Shown here one piece after another: positions 15,645 through 24,136 of a stretch of DNA of 64,000 bases. Source of the DNA: Microvirga puerhi (GTDB lineage Bacteria; Pseudomonadota; Alphaproteobacteria; Rhizobiales; Beijerinckiaceae). Where the stretch lies: NCBI RefSeq assembly GCF_020089865.1, contig NZ_JAIRBM010000019.1, positions 1 through 64,000 of the forward strand, written 5' to 3'. How positions within the stretch are numbered: the stretch's first letter is position 1; each line of letters opens with the position of its first letter. The position numbers were made by a program, and so were the translations under genes. The notes below the pieces were generated by a model, which saw only the letters and a program-made list of their open reading frames with translations, had not been told where the DNA came from and ran no database searches.

Positions 15645-16595
15645 CTATCGAGCGGTTTTCAGGCTTACCCTCTGAGGTTCCTGCCGAATGACAAAGGCGC
15701 TGGCTTGGTTTTCAGGGAAAGCCGCCTGCGTCTGAGCAATGTCCGATAGCGTTGGAAGGCTCGCTTCGTTGCCGAGGTGCTGAATTGCGTAAGCCGATGC
15801 AGCACGGGCGAGGATGAAGTGCTCGCGCCACGCCAGTTCGGGGCGTGCGATAGCGGAATACACATAGGCGCCGTGGAAGATGTCGCCGGCTCCATTGGTG
15901 TCGATAACGGCTTCCGAAGGGACTGCAAGCGCGGGCAGGACACCCTCGGTTCCGGTTTCGTCATACCAGAAGAGACCACGCTCACCCATCGTAACGCCGC
16001 CAATCTTGCAGCCGCGACCTTTGAGATACGATAGCATCTCGGTCGCCGTCAGGTTCATTTGTTCGCATAGGCGCTCTGCCACGATAGCGACATCGATGAA
16101 CTCCAGCAGTTCATGTGTGTTGGAGCGCAGGCCTCCGCCATCGAGAGATGTGAGAATCCCCGCCTCACGGCAGGTGCGAGCATAATGCATGGCCGCATCG
16201 GCTTGGTGGCCATCGAGATGAAGGGCCTTGCATCCCGTTAGGTTAAGCGGTGGTACGGGGTGGAGATAGTGATCATCGCGACAACGCACGATGGCGCGTT
16301 TGCCTCCGCGCGGCATGATGAAGGAAAGCGACGACTCCTTCACTTTTCTATGATGCACCGGAATCGTGTACTTCGCGGCCATGTCGATGAACATGCGGCC
16401 GAGATAATCATCCGCAATCGACGTCAGAAGATCCGGTGCAATTCCGAGCTTGGCACATGCAAAAGCGGCCGTAACCGCATTGCCCCCGAAGGATATGGCG
16501 TAATCTCGCGCGACCGTCTTGTCGTCCCCGGTCGGGATCTCATCCGCCAGGAAGGTCACGTCGATATAGGTCTGGCCAACAAAAAGTGCGTCCAT
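15645..16595 (-). CDS. PfkB-family sugar kinase
   Basis: A 316-residue ribokinase-fold kinase. The substrate-binding N-terminus has FGGNAVTAAFACAKLG and the second PfkB signature is DTNGAGDIFHGAYVYS, with its Asp as catalytic base and GAGD as anion hole. Lid residues (SFIMPRGGKRAIV) are present. The substrate could be fructose, ribose or a related sugar; the sequence alone does not decide. It stands apart from the amino-sugar cluster by a DUF4239 gene. Transcription is minus, convergent with prfC. Confidence 0.88.
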   Translation of the reverse strand: MDALFVGQTYIDVTFLADEIPTGDDKTVARDYAISFGGNAVTAAFACAKLGIAPDLLTSIADDYLGRMFIDMAAKYTIPVHHRKVKESSLSFIMPRGGKRAIVRCRDDHYLHPVPPLNLTGCKALHLDGHQADAAMHYARTCREAGILTSLDGGGLRSNTHELLEFIDVAIVAERLCEQMNLTATEMLSYLKGRGCKIGGVTMGERGLFWYDETGTEGVLPALAVPSEAVIDTNGAGDIFHGAYVYSAIARPELAWREHFILARAASAYAIQHLGNEASLPTLSDIAQTQAAFPENQASAFVIRQEPQRVSLKTAR

Positions 16596-16670
16596 TTCGA
16601 GAAAATCATCCCTTGGAGGGCGTCAGGTTTGCCCGAGGCGAATGGATTGTGCAACCTTCCTCGGACAAGC

Positions 16671-17462
16671 TCAAGGCGCCAAGGCCTCAGTCATGCTTTG
16701 CAGGGCTTCTACGATAGGTTGCGGTGAAATCCTCTCCGGCCCGTCAAAGGGCCTCTCACGGATGGCGATAAGCCCTAAAGTGATCACGGCCGCAGTCGAA
16801 AAGATCGTCAGGGCCGCGATTTGGGCGCGGGGACGCTCCAGATGAACGCCGCCGATCGCCACCTGAGTGATGAAGGCGAGAATCAGGACTGCCGTCCATT
16901 TGGTCCTGTCTGTCTGATCGCCACTCAGAGCAAGCCGATCATCCCGGGCGGTCCGAAGCTTGAGTACGGTATCGAGAAGAGCGGTCTGGGCTGCCGAGCC
17001 GGCACCTACCGCGACCTGCGGGTTCGAGATCTGCGTCAACAGTGCAAGGAGAACTTGGCCTGCTTTGACGGAGGCCTCCTGATCCTGCATGCGCGGCCAC
17101 TCGTCTTGAATCAGGGTTTCGGCATAATCTTGCGCGATCAGCCGGATCTCCTGCATGTCGGTCACAGTGGCGGTACTGATGGCCTGTATTGCCATCAAAC
17201 CTTCTCGCTCTCCAAGGACCGTGCGGTGTGCCTGACGATTGCGATCCCAAACTTCATTGGCGAGAAAACCGGTCAAGAGGGCGAATAGCACGGCAACGGC
17301 CCCGAAAAAGGGAGCAACTATGCCACTGAATGTTGAAGAATAAGGGCGAATTGACTTTCCGAAGCTCAGCCAGTGAATGAAAAAGGCTGAAAGCGCAAAT
17401 GTCACCGCGAGCGAGATGAAAATTCCCCAGATGGGCATGTCAAGCCACATATCAAAAATCAC
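16671..17462 (-). CDS. DUF4239 (bestrophin-like domain) membrane protein
   Basis: A 263-residue membrane protein with two N-terminal helices (about 10-32 and 45-68, the second within APFFGAVAVLFALLTGFLAN). A cytoplasmic helical segment follows (about 70-195: EVWDRNRQAHRTVLGEREGL, IRLIAQDYAETLI), then two C-terminal helices (about 190-208 and 216-235). This layout and the FLANEVW motif match the DUF4239 family, which is distantly like bestrophin channels. Function unknown. It is likely transcribed alone, 95 bases downstream of the kinase gene. Confidence 0.8.
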   Translation of the reverse strand: MIFDMWLDMPIWGIFISLAVTFALSAFFIHWLSFGKSIRPYSSTFSGIVAPFFGAVAVLFALLTGFLANEVWDRNRQAHRTVLGEREGLMAIQAISTATVTDMQEIRLIAQDYAETLIQDEWPRMQDQEASVKAGQVLLALLTQISNPQVAVGAGSAAQTALLDTVLKLRTARDDRLALSGDQTDRTKWTAVLILAFITQVAIGGVHLERPRAQIAALTIFSTAAVITLGLIAIRERPFDGPERISPQPIVEALQSMTEALAP

Positions 17463-17557
17463 GGTGTTCTCCGGGAGAGCAAGGCGGCCGCGACACTATG
17501 CTATTTTGGGAAAGCGTGACAGACGCAGTTTGCGTATGATTTAAGGAGCGAAACGCC

Positions 17558-18460
17558 TCACTCGACCATTGCCGCCAAACGGGCTGCGGTCATGGCCGCG
17601 TCTACGTCGTTGCTGATGACATCGACCGGGATTCGCAATTCCTCACGGAATGCGGCGGCAATGATCGAGTGAAGCCGGGTTCCGCCGCCGACTAGGGCAA
17701 TCGGACGGGGACCAATCCGCTTGGTGAGGCTATTGGCGAGCCGTGCCAGTTCTTTGCCGGCATCACGCAAGATATTGAGAGACAAGAAGTCATCGGCCTG
17801 AGCCGCATCTGCGACGGCTCGTGCGAGCAAACCGATCCTGCCGCGGTCCCCTCCATAGACGAACGCACGCACGACATCCCATTCGGTTCCGCCAAGGGCC
17901 TTTGCCAGGCTCTTGCCGAGTGGACTCGTCCACCCCTCGCCGGGGCTTTCCTCCTCCTTCCGAAGGATGGCCTTCAGTGCTTCCCGCGCAATCCAGAAGC
18001 CTGAGCCTCCGTCATCGATAAGATTGCCGCGGCCACCGACACGGATCACCTGCTTTTCTGGCGACAGATAGTAGCCGATGGAGCCGGTGCCGCTATAGAC
18101 GAGAATACCTTCGCCAAGGGCGAAATAGGACAGGTAGGCAATCCACATGTCCTCAGCCACAAAGATCTTAGCGGGGGGGATTTCGAAAGCTCCTGCCAGA
18201 ATATTGCGCATCGTGGCTTCAGCTGGGGTCTCCCGCGTCAGGCCCGTGATACCGGCAACAATGCCGGCTGGTTTCCCGGTCGCCGTGACTGCATGGGCGA
18301 GTTCTTGAATGATACGTTCGGCCCGTTCTTCCGCTGCTGACGAGAACAGATGCCCCGTCAACGGTTCGACAGATCCTTGTGCCACGCACGTACCCGTACG
18401 ATCGACGAGACGCCACCGCGTCGCCGTTCCACCTGCGTCGATGCCAAGCCCCAGCCCCAT
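17558..18460 (-). CDS. BadF/BadG-type amino-sugar kinase (MurNAc/GlcNAc kinase candidate, MurK-like)
   Basis: A 300-residue ASKHA-fold kinase. It starts GLGIDAGGTATRWRLVD (phosphate 1 motif), with VYSGTGSIGYYL (phosphate 2), DDGGSGFWIAREALKAIL typical of the BadF/NagK family, and GGGTRLHSIIAAAF (adenosine). It lies 51 bases downstream of murQ in the same orientation. In Clostridium acetobutylicum a BadF-type kinase (MurK) phosphorylates MurNAc and GlcNAc. A 6-kinase for N-acetylmuramic acid would make exactly the substrate MurQ needs, and no AnmK-type kinase is seen in the window. The assignment to MurNAc is inference from context. Confidence 0.8.
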   Translation of the reverse strand: MGLGLGIDAGGTATRWRLVDRTGTCVAQGSVEPLTGHLFSSAAEERAERIIQELAHAVTATGKPAGIVAGITGLTRETPAEATMRNILAGAFEIPPAKIFVAEDMWIAYLSYFALGEGILVYSGTGSIGYYLSPEKQVIRVGGRGNLIDDGGSGFWIAREALKAILRKEEESPGEGWTSPLGKSLAKALGGTEWDVVRAFVYGGDRGRIGLLARAVADAAQADDFLSLNILRDAGKELARLANSLTKRIGPRPIALVGGGTRLHSIIAAAFREELRIPVDVISNDVDAAMTAARLAAMVE

Positions 18461-18511
18461 GGCGCTCCGCTTTCCCGATGTCTATGCCTCTCCAAGAGGG
18501 AGGCGGATATC

Positions 18512-19408
18512 TCAAGAGGTCACATTCGGAAAATGTGACAGAGCCTCGCGTAAGTTTCCATCACTTCGTGCCAAGGCTTCCTGGGCATCGGTCGCGTTCA
18601 CACCGAGGGCAATGAGAGAGGCCAGCTTCATATCTCCATTCGCTTGGCGCAAGGCATCGATCGCGGTGGCATCGCTGCAGCCGGTGATCTGGGACACCAT
18701 GATCTCACTGCGGCGGCGCAGCTTCGCATTGGTCGCGCGCATATGGACCATCAGCCCGCGATAGACGCGGCCGAGGCGTATCATGATCAGCGTAGAAAGG
18801 AGATTGAGAATCACTTTCTGGGCCGTTCCGGCCTTCATGCGTGTCGATCCGGCAACGACCTCTTCGCCCGTATCCGCAAGAATCGGGTGCGAGCATACGT
18901 CTAGGATGGGGGCGCCTGCATTGTTGGACACGCCGATCGTCTGGGCTCCACGTGCCTTGCCTTCTTGGAGAGCCGCAATCGTGAAAGGGGTTCGCCCACT
19001 GGCTGCGACACCGATCACGACGTCGTTCGGGCCGACATCCGCGTTCCGGATGCCTGCGATGCCCTGCTCGACGGAGTCCTCTGCATCTTCGACAGCTTTC
19101 AGAAGCGCGCCTTCGCCACCTGCGATCAGGTAGACAAGCTTGTCGTCGGGCCAGTTGAAGGTCGGCGGCAATTCCGTTCCGTCCTGGACCCCGATTCGAC
19201 CGGACGTTCCAGCGCCCACATAAACAAGGCGTCCGCCTCGGCGAAGCCTTGCGATGGCCTCCTCGGCAGCGGCCGAAATGGCTGGAAGGGCGGAATGTAC
19301 TGCCGCGACAGCAGCAAGTTGCCCTTCGTAGCAGGCGGAAAGGATGTCCAGGCTGGGCCAGGCATCCAGGTCACGGAAACGGTTGCTGAAATTTTCGGTG
19401 GCCATCAT
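18512..19408 (-). CDS. murQ: N-acetylmuramic acid 6-phosphate etherase
   Basis: A 298-residue SIS-domain lyase that removes D-lactate from MurNAc 6-phosphate to give GlcNAc 6-phosphate in peptidoglycan recycling. The SIS core includes VGAGTSGRIGVQDGTELPPT (catalytic Glu region), DVVIGVAASGRTPFT, and EVVAGSTRMKAGTAQKVILN, with a C-terminal helical UBA-like part (VNATDAQEALARSDGNLREA). The chosen start ATG 19408 is followed by a second ATG at 19405; the upstream frame to 19471 would add about 21 residues not typical of MurQ. It sits between a serine hydrolase and a sugar kinase in one direction. Confidence 0.95.
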   Translation of the reverse strand: MMATENFSNRFRDLDAWPSLDILSACYEGQLAAVAAVHSALPAISAAAEEAIARLRRGGRLVYVGAGTSGRIGVQDGTELPPTFNWPDDKLVYLIAGGEGALLKAVEDAEDSVEQGIAGIRNADVGPNDVVIGVAASGRTPFTIAALQEGKARGAQTIGVSNNAGAPILDVCSHPILADTGEEVVAGSTRMKAGTAQKVILNLLSTLIMIRLGRVYRGLMVHMRATNAKLRRRSEIMVSQITGCSDATAIDALRQANGDMKLASLIALGVNATDAQEALARSDGNLREALSHFPNVTS

Positions 19409-19483
19409 CACTCTCTCTTGCAGACCAATATAGGTCCAGTTGAGATTCTCAGCAATCGTTGAGAGAGGCAAACGGCGAGATCT

Positions 19484-20512
19484 TCAGGCCTGTTGCGCAA
19501 GCGCATCGAATAGGGCGATCACCTGCTCGCCCGTCGCCCTGCGTAGGGGCAGAATACCAGTGTCGATGTGCCGGGAGGGATGGACGCGGTTGGTCAGCAG
19601 CGACCATGCCATACCGCGGTCGAAATCGATCCAAAGGCCAGTGCCGGTAAATCCCGTATGACCTATAGCAGAAGGTGAGCAAGCGTCGCCCCCGTGCCAC
19701 CCAGTATAGGCGCCCTCCCAGCCCACCGTGCGCTTCTCCGATTGCCTTGTGCAGATAGATTTGATGGAAGCGCAGGTGAGCGCGGAGCCGTCGAGGATAG
19801 AATGGGCGAAATCCAGTACGCCATCGATGGTCCCGAATAAGCCGGCGTGTCCTGAGGCGCCGCCCATGGCAAATGCGTTCTCGTCGTGCACCTCGCCGCG
19901 AATGATGCGCCCGCGCCATGTGCAGCGCTCGGTCGCCGCGCAACGCCTTGGATCCGGCCGGAACGTGAGCCGCGGTGGCAGAGGCTGATCCATGAGGGCC
20001 TGTCCCGTCACGCGCTCAATCGCGATTCCGAGCAGCATGAAGTTGATGTCGGAATAAACCGGTGGGCCACTCTTCCATACCCTTTGCAGAATGAAGGCCC
20101 GCAATGTTTGCGGGTCCTGCCCATAGGTATAGAGCGGCTCTACGGCAGGGAGGTGGGTCTGGTGGGCCAAACATTGGCGGAATGTGAGTTTCCGCTCCGC
20201 TGCATCCATATCGTACTGGCGTAGATCCGGAATTGCGGTGGTCAGTGGCGCATCAAGGTCAATTCTGCCTTCTTCCGCGAGTTGCAGGATGCGCGTCGTG
20301 GTGAAGATGACTTTCGTGAGAGAGGCCAGATCGAACCACGTATCTCGAGAAAGTTCTTCCCTTTCTGGTTCGAGTTGCGCCGCTCCGGCGCACCGGACGG
20401 CGCGCTGGCCATCCTTGGTGACGATCCCGAGTACGGCGCCTGGAATGGCGCTACGATCAATGGCTCCGGAGGCAGGAGCGAAGGCTTGCGCGATGAAAGT
20501 GTCCAAAGTCAT
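19484..20512 (-). CDS. Serine hydrolase of the beta-lactamase/penicillin-binding-protein fold (class C-like)
   Basis: A 342-residue protein without an obvious signal peptide. Catalytic motifs are SLTK (Ser64-x-x-Lys67), YSDIN in the position of the Tyr-x-Asn motif, and HTGFTG in place of KTG. Other family features are GASGHAGLFGTIDGVLDF and GIAIERVTGQAL. Such proteins act as esterases, D-aminopeptidases or amidases. Lying just upstream of murQ and a sugar kinase, it may trim imported muropeptides in the cytoplasm, but this is inferred only from context. It is divergent from the transporter at 20800. Confidence 0.85.
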   Translation of the reverse strand: MTLDTFIAQAFAPASGAIDRSAIPGAVLGIVTKDGQRAVRCAGAAQLEPEREELSRDTWFDLASLTKVIFTTTRILQLAEEGRIDLDAPLTTAIPDLRQYDMDAAERKLTFRQCLAHQTHLPAVEPLYTYGQDPQTLRAFILQRVWKSGPPVYSDINFMLLGIAIERVTGQALMDQPLPPRLTFRPDPRRCAATERCTWRGRIIRGEVHDENAFAMGGASGHAGLFGTIDGVLDFAHSILDGSALTCASIKSICTRQSEKRTVGWEGAYTGWHGGDACSPSAIGHTGFTGTGLWIDFDRGMAWSLLTNRVHPSRHIDTGILPLRRATGEQVIALFDALAQQA

Positions 20513-20799
20513 CGTTAGCTATGCCCCAGGTAGCCCGACGCGAACCGCTTCCAGGCACAACGCGGGGCGTCCCTCCCAGTCTCATCTATGGAAATGTCGA
20601 TACTGTCTGTCGGAATGCCATTCAGCATGCTGACCCTTCCTGGGAAATCTTGTAACGCCGGCGATCTCCAAAAGAATGCAGCATCGGCAATATTTATAGT
20701 AGGCAAAGCAGGTGGTCTAGAGTGGTATGATATTGGACCATGACAGGTCCGCAGTGATGTTTTATAAGTTGTCTGCGGCTTGCAAGGGAGAGAAGACGC
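20513..20799. other. Divergent promoter region of the murQ operon and the peptide-type transporter
   Basis: 287 bases with no gene. They contain the TGGTCTAGA / TGGTATGAT / GGACCA elements at 20713-20740 (see the regulatory entry) and a GGGAGAG ribosome site before the binding-protein start. Confidence 0.5.
20713..20740. promoter_or_regulatory. Candidate amino-sugar regulator site or extended -10 promoter
   Basis: TGGTCTAGA at 20713-20721 resembles half of a DasR/NagR-type operator. TGGTATGAT...GGACCA at 20723-20740 has TGGT/ACCA ends. The nine bases TGGTATGAT recur in the divergent NagK/transporter promoter (29610-29618). TGGTATGAT can equally be read as an extended -10 element (TG-n-TATGAT), so the repressor reading is not secure. 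Confidence 0.4.
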
Positions 20800-22299
20800 A
20801 TGTTCAGGTCGGTACTGCGCGGCGCCATCGGCGCGGGCGTCATGATGGCAGCCATGGCCTCGGCCTCGGCTCAAGTGCTCGAAATTGGCTTGGATAACGG
20901 CCCGACGGGGCTCGATCCGCATCTCATTACGGCGTTCCCCAGCTTCATGGTGGTGAACGGCAATATCTACGAGGGGCTTACCGCGGTCGATAAGGATCTC
21001 AAGATCATCCCGGGGCTCGCCGAATCCTGGAACGTGTCGACGGACGGTAAGACCTATACGTTCAAGCTCCGCTCCGGCGTAAAATTCCACGACGGCACGG
21101 ATATGACGGCGGAGGATGTCGTTTCGACGATCCGACGCGTGCAGAGCAAGGACATCGCTTCGCCGCTCGCAAGCCGCCTTTCCGCGATAGACAGTGCCAA
21201 GGCCGTCGACCCGCAGACCGTTGAGCTGACGTTGAAGGAGCCTTCTGCGCCACTCCTGTCATCGCTTGCGACGATTGCGATCGTGCCAAGCGAGGTCGAG
21301 ACCAACAAGGACATCTTGCAGAAGACACCGGTCGGCACAGGTCCCTTCAAGTTCCAGGAATGGCAGCCGAACGGCTTCATCCTTCTCGCGAAGAACGATG
21401 CTTACTGGCAGAAGGGCGCGCCGAAGCTTTCGGGGTTGAAGTTCAATATCGTTCCAGAATCCGCAACCCGACAGGTCGGCTTGGTCAATGGCCAATACGC
21501 GCTTCTGCCCAACATCGATGCAGCGACGGCACTGCAGCTGAAGGGTAAGCCCAGCGTGAAGCTGGGTGAGACATTGGACTTGGCCTATATGCTCATTGGC
21601 ATGAATGTCTCGAAGGCACCCTTTGACAATCCGAAGGTCCGTGAGGCGGTCAATTATGCCATTAATCGCCAGGAGATCGTCGATGCGGCGCTGTTCGGTG
21701 CCGGCGTGCCCGGCGGCCCGCTGTCGCCTGCGCTGAAATCCTGGGCGCTCGATGTCAAGGAATTCCCTTGCTACAAGCCGGATCCCGCCAAAGCTCAAGC
21801 CCTTCTCAAGGAAGCCGGCGTTGCAATGCCGGTGACGGTGACGATGAATGTCCTGCCGCGTCAGGACGTGAAAGATATCGCTCAAGTCGTCCAAGAGCAG
21901 CTGAACAAGGCGGGCTTCAAGGTCGAGTTGAAGAACCAGGAGCAGGGACAGTTCATCCAGGATTGGCGCAACAGCAACTTTGACCTGTTCGCATCGATCA
22001 ATGCCGGCAGCCCGGATCCGGACGAATATTTCTATCGCACGTTCCGCACCGGCGGTTCGACGAACGTATTCAAATATTCCAATCCGGAAATTGACCAGCT
22101 TCTCGATAAGGCACGGACCCTGTCGGACCAAGCGGCTCGCAAGACGGCCTATGATCAGGTGCAGAAAACTCTCGCCTGCACAGGGCCTGTCGCTCACCTG
22201 ACCTACGGCACCTTGTTCTCGGCCATGCGCGACAAGCTTCAAGGCTATGACGTGATGCCAAATCGTTCGCTCTCGACATTGAAGAACGCGAGCTATTGA
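20800..22299 (+). CDS. ABC transporter substrate-binding protein, family 5 (peptide/oligopeptide type)
   Basis: A 499-residue periplasmic binding protein. The signal peptide ends ASASAQ (residues 1-25). The mature part begins VLEIGLDNGPTGLDPHLITA and contains YEGLTAVDKDLKIIPGLAES, KLRSGVKFHDGTDMTAEDVV, TGPFKFQEWQ and RVEAVNYAINR-like phrases, all typical of the SBP_bac_5 family that binds di-, oligo- or muropeptides. GGGAGAG precedes the start. The gene leads an operon with two permeases and a GNAT enzyme, opposite serine hydrolase-murQ-kinase, so a muropeptide or amino-sugar peptide is the likely cargo. Confidence 0.92.
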   Translation: MFRSVLRGAIGAGVMMAAMASASAQVLEIGLDNGPTGLDPHLITAFPSFMVVNGNIYEGLTAVDKDLKIIPGLAESWNVSTDGKTYTFKLRSGVKFHDGTDMTAEDVVSTIRRVQSKDIASPLASRLSAIDSAKAVDPQTVELTLKEPSAPLLSSLATIAIVPSEVETNKDILQKTPVGTGPFKFQEWQPNGFILLAKNDAYWQKGAPKLSGLKFNIVPESATRQVGLVNGQYALLPNIDAATALQLKGKPSVKLGETLDLAYMLIGMNVSKAPFDNPKVREAVNYAINRQEIVDAALFGAGVPGGPLSPALKSWALDVKEFPCYKPDPAKAQALLKEAGVAMPVTVTMNVLPRQDVKDIAQVVQEQLNKAGFKVELKNQEQGQFIQDWRNSNFDLFASINAGSPDPDEYFYRTFRTGGSTNVFKYSNPEIDQLLDKARTLSDQAARKTAYDQVQKTLACTGPVAHLTYGTLFSAMRDKLQGYDVMPNRSLSTLKNASY

Positions 22300-22304
22300 T
22301 CCAT

Positions 22305-22340
22305 GGCCTCAGCGTGGCTTGAGAGAGCCACGCTGAGGCC
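22305..22340. repeat. 15-bp intercistronic inverted repeat after the binding-protein gene
   Basis: GGCCTCAGCGTGGCT (22305-22319), a six-base loop, then AGCCACGCTGAGGCC (22326-22340). It sits between the binding-protein stop and the first permease start, without a T tract. Such hairpins often stabilise the 5' message so that the binding protein is made in excess over the membrane subunits; partial termination is the other option. Confidence 0.7.
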
Positions 22341-22360
22341 CATTTGCTGACTGATTTACG

Positions 22361-23308
22361 ATGAGCCGCATTCTGCTCTCGCGCTTGATCGATCTGGTCG
22401 TCGTTCTCTTCGGCGTCTCGATCATCGTCTTTCTCATGATCCGCCTCATTCCCGGCGATGCGGTGGCGATCATGCTTGGCGCCAATACCGAAATTACGCC
22501 GGAACGGATGGCGGAACTCAACAGCCGCGTCGGTTTGGACAAGCCGATCGTTCAGCAATATTTGGTCTGGGCAGGGGCGGCGCTTCGGGGCGACTTTGGA
22601 ACGTCTCTTTGGACGGGCCGGCCTGTCGCGACGGAAATTATCACCAATCTCTGGCCGACCCTCGAGCTCACGTTCCTGTCTCTGCTCATCGGCGCTGTTT
22701 TAGCCGTGCCGGTCGGCTGTTGGATGGCTCAAACGCGTGGCAGCGGCATGGATGTCGCCATGCGGATCGGGGCGATCGCTGGGCTGACGATTCCATCTTT
22801 CTGGCTTGGAATCGTGCTGATTTTACTGTTCTCCGCTTTTGTGCCGGGATTTTCCTCTCTCGGCTATGTACCGTTCTCGGAGGATCCGTTCGGCAACCTT
22901 CAACGCATGCTTCTACCATCGATTGCCTTGGCATTGCCCATCCTCGCCAATCTGTCGAGACTGGTGCGCTCCGCCATGCTCGATGCCCTCGGTCAGGATT
23001 ATGTCCGTACGGCCCGTGCAAAGGGCTTGAGCGAGCGAACGGTGGTATACAAGCATGCCCTGCGGAATGCCTTGATTCCATTCCTGACGAGCGTCGGGAT
23101 CATGACAGGCTATCTTCTCGGTGGGGCCATCGTCGTCGAGCAGGTCTTCGCCATTCCAGGTCTCGGCCGCCTCATTCTGGGAGCCATTGCCGAACGGAAT
23201 TATCCTCTCATTCAGGCGACTATTCTGGTCGTGACCGCGGGCTTTGTCCTGGTGAACTTCGTGGTCGACTTCCTTTACATCGTCGTCGATCCTCGGGTGA
23301 GGGCGTAA
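22361..23308 (+). CDS. ABC transporter permease, DppB/OppB type
   Basis: A 315-residue inner-membrane permease with about six helices. The N-terminus, LLSRLIDLVVVLFGVSIIVF, then IRLIPGDAV, is typical of DppB. The large periplasmic segment carries GLDKPIVQQYLVWAGAALRG and DFGTSLWTGRPV. The ATPase-coupling EAA-type loop is TARAKGLSERTVVYKHALRN. The C-terminal region is VEQVFAIPGLGRLILGAI. It pairs with the DppC-type gene that starts three bases after its stop. Confidence 0.93.
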   Translation: MSRILLSRLIDLVVVLFGVSIIVFLMIRLIPGDAVAIMLGANTEITPERMAELNSRVGLDKPIVQQYLVWAGAALRGDFGTSLWTGRPVATEIITNLWPTLELTFLSLLIGAVLAVPVGCWMAQTRGSGMDVAMRIGAIAGLTIPSFWLGIVLILLFSAFVPGFSSLGYVPFSEDPFGNLQRMLLPSIALALPILANLSRLVRSAMLDALGQDYVRTARAKGLSERTVVYKHALRNALIPFLTSVGIMTGYLLGGAIVVEQVFAIPGLGRLILGAIAERNYPLIQATILVVTAGFVLVNFVVDFLYIVVDPRVRA

Positions 23309-23311
23309 GTC

Positions 23312-24136
23312 GTGTCTCGTCTCGCCAAGAACAAGCTGCTTGCCTTCGCCATCGTTCTCGTGGCTCTGCAGGTGATCCTCGCCCTCGGCGCACCGTGGTT
23401 TGCTCCGTATGATCCCATGGCCCAGAGTATCGCTCGGCGCCTTAAGGGCCCTACCGTTCTGAACTGGCTTGGCACGGATCAGCTGGGGCGAGATGTTCTG
23501 ACACGTATCCTCTATGGGTACCGGACCTCGCTCATTGCCTGCGTCCTTGCCGTTGGAGTCGCCCTTCTTGCGGGTGGAACTCTCGGCCTGATGGCTGCTT
23601 ATTACCGCGGCTGGCTCGATCGCATCATCATGCGTGTTATGGATGTGCTCTTCGCTTTTCCAGTCATGCTTCTCGCAATCGGTATCATCGCCGTCCTTGG
23701 TCCCCATACTTACAGTGCCGCGGCGGCGATCGCGGTCGTCTACACGCCGATCTTCGCTCGCCTCCTTCGGGGGCCAGCATTAGTATTGTGCGAGAGCGAA
23801 TATGTGGCAGGTGCAAAGGCCATCGGCGCCTCGGACAAGCGCATCATTTTCCTCCATATCCTCCCGAACCTGGCTTCCGTCATTCTGGTACAGACGAGTC
23901 TTCTGCTCTCGGCAGCCATTCTGGTGGAGGCATCATTGTCCTTCCTTGGGCTCGGTACCCAGCCGCCCACTCCCTCTCTGGGGCTTATGCTCTCGGAGGG
24001 GCGCAACTTTCTCCAACTCTCGCCGTGGAGCGCGATCTTCGCGGGTTTTGCGATCCTGTTCCTGTCCTTCGGCTTCAATCTCCTTGGGGATGCATTGCGC
24101 GACACGCTTGATCCCCGTCTGCGAGGACAATCGTGA
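23312..24136 (+). CDS. ABC transporter permease, DppC/OppC type
   Basis: A 274-residue membrane protein with a GTG start. It has the DppC hallmarks: an N-terminal helix (LLAFAIVLVALQVILALGAPWFAPYDP), the GTDQLGRDVLTRILYGYRTS segment and the coupling loop AKAIGASDKRIIFLHILPN. EASLSFLGLGTQPPTPSLG and a C-terminal GDALRDTLDPRLRG follow. It overlaps the following GNAT gene by four bases (GTGA). No dppD or dppF ATPase gene follows, so the transporter must borrow an ATPase from elsewhere. Confidence 0.93.
   Translation: MSRLAKNKLLAFAIVLVALQVILALGAPWFAPYDPMAQSIARRLKGPTVLNWLGTDQLGRDVLTRILYGYRTSLIACVLAVGVALLAGGTLGLMAAYYRGWLDRIIMRVMDVLFAFPVMLLAIGIIAVLGPHTYSAAAAIAVVYTPIFARLLRGPALVLCESEYVAGAKAIGASDKRIIFLHILPNLASVILVQTSLLLSAAILVEASLSFLGLGTQPPTPSLGLMLSEGRNFLQLSPWSAIFAGFAILFLSFGFNLLGDALRDTLDPRLRGQS

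Noticed and set aside
21259-22242. 327-residue antisense frame inside the first family 5 binding-protein gene
   Set aside because: A shadow of a well-supported gene, with no domain and no ribosome site.
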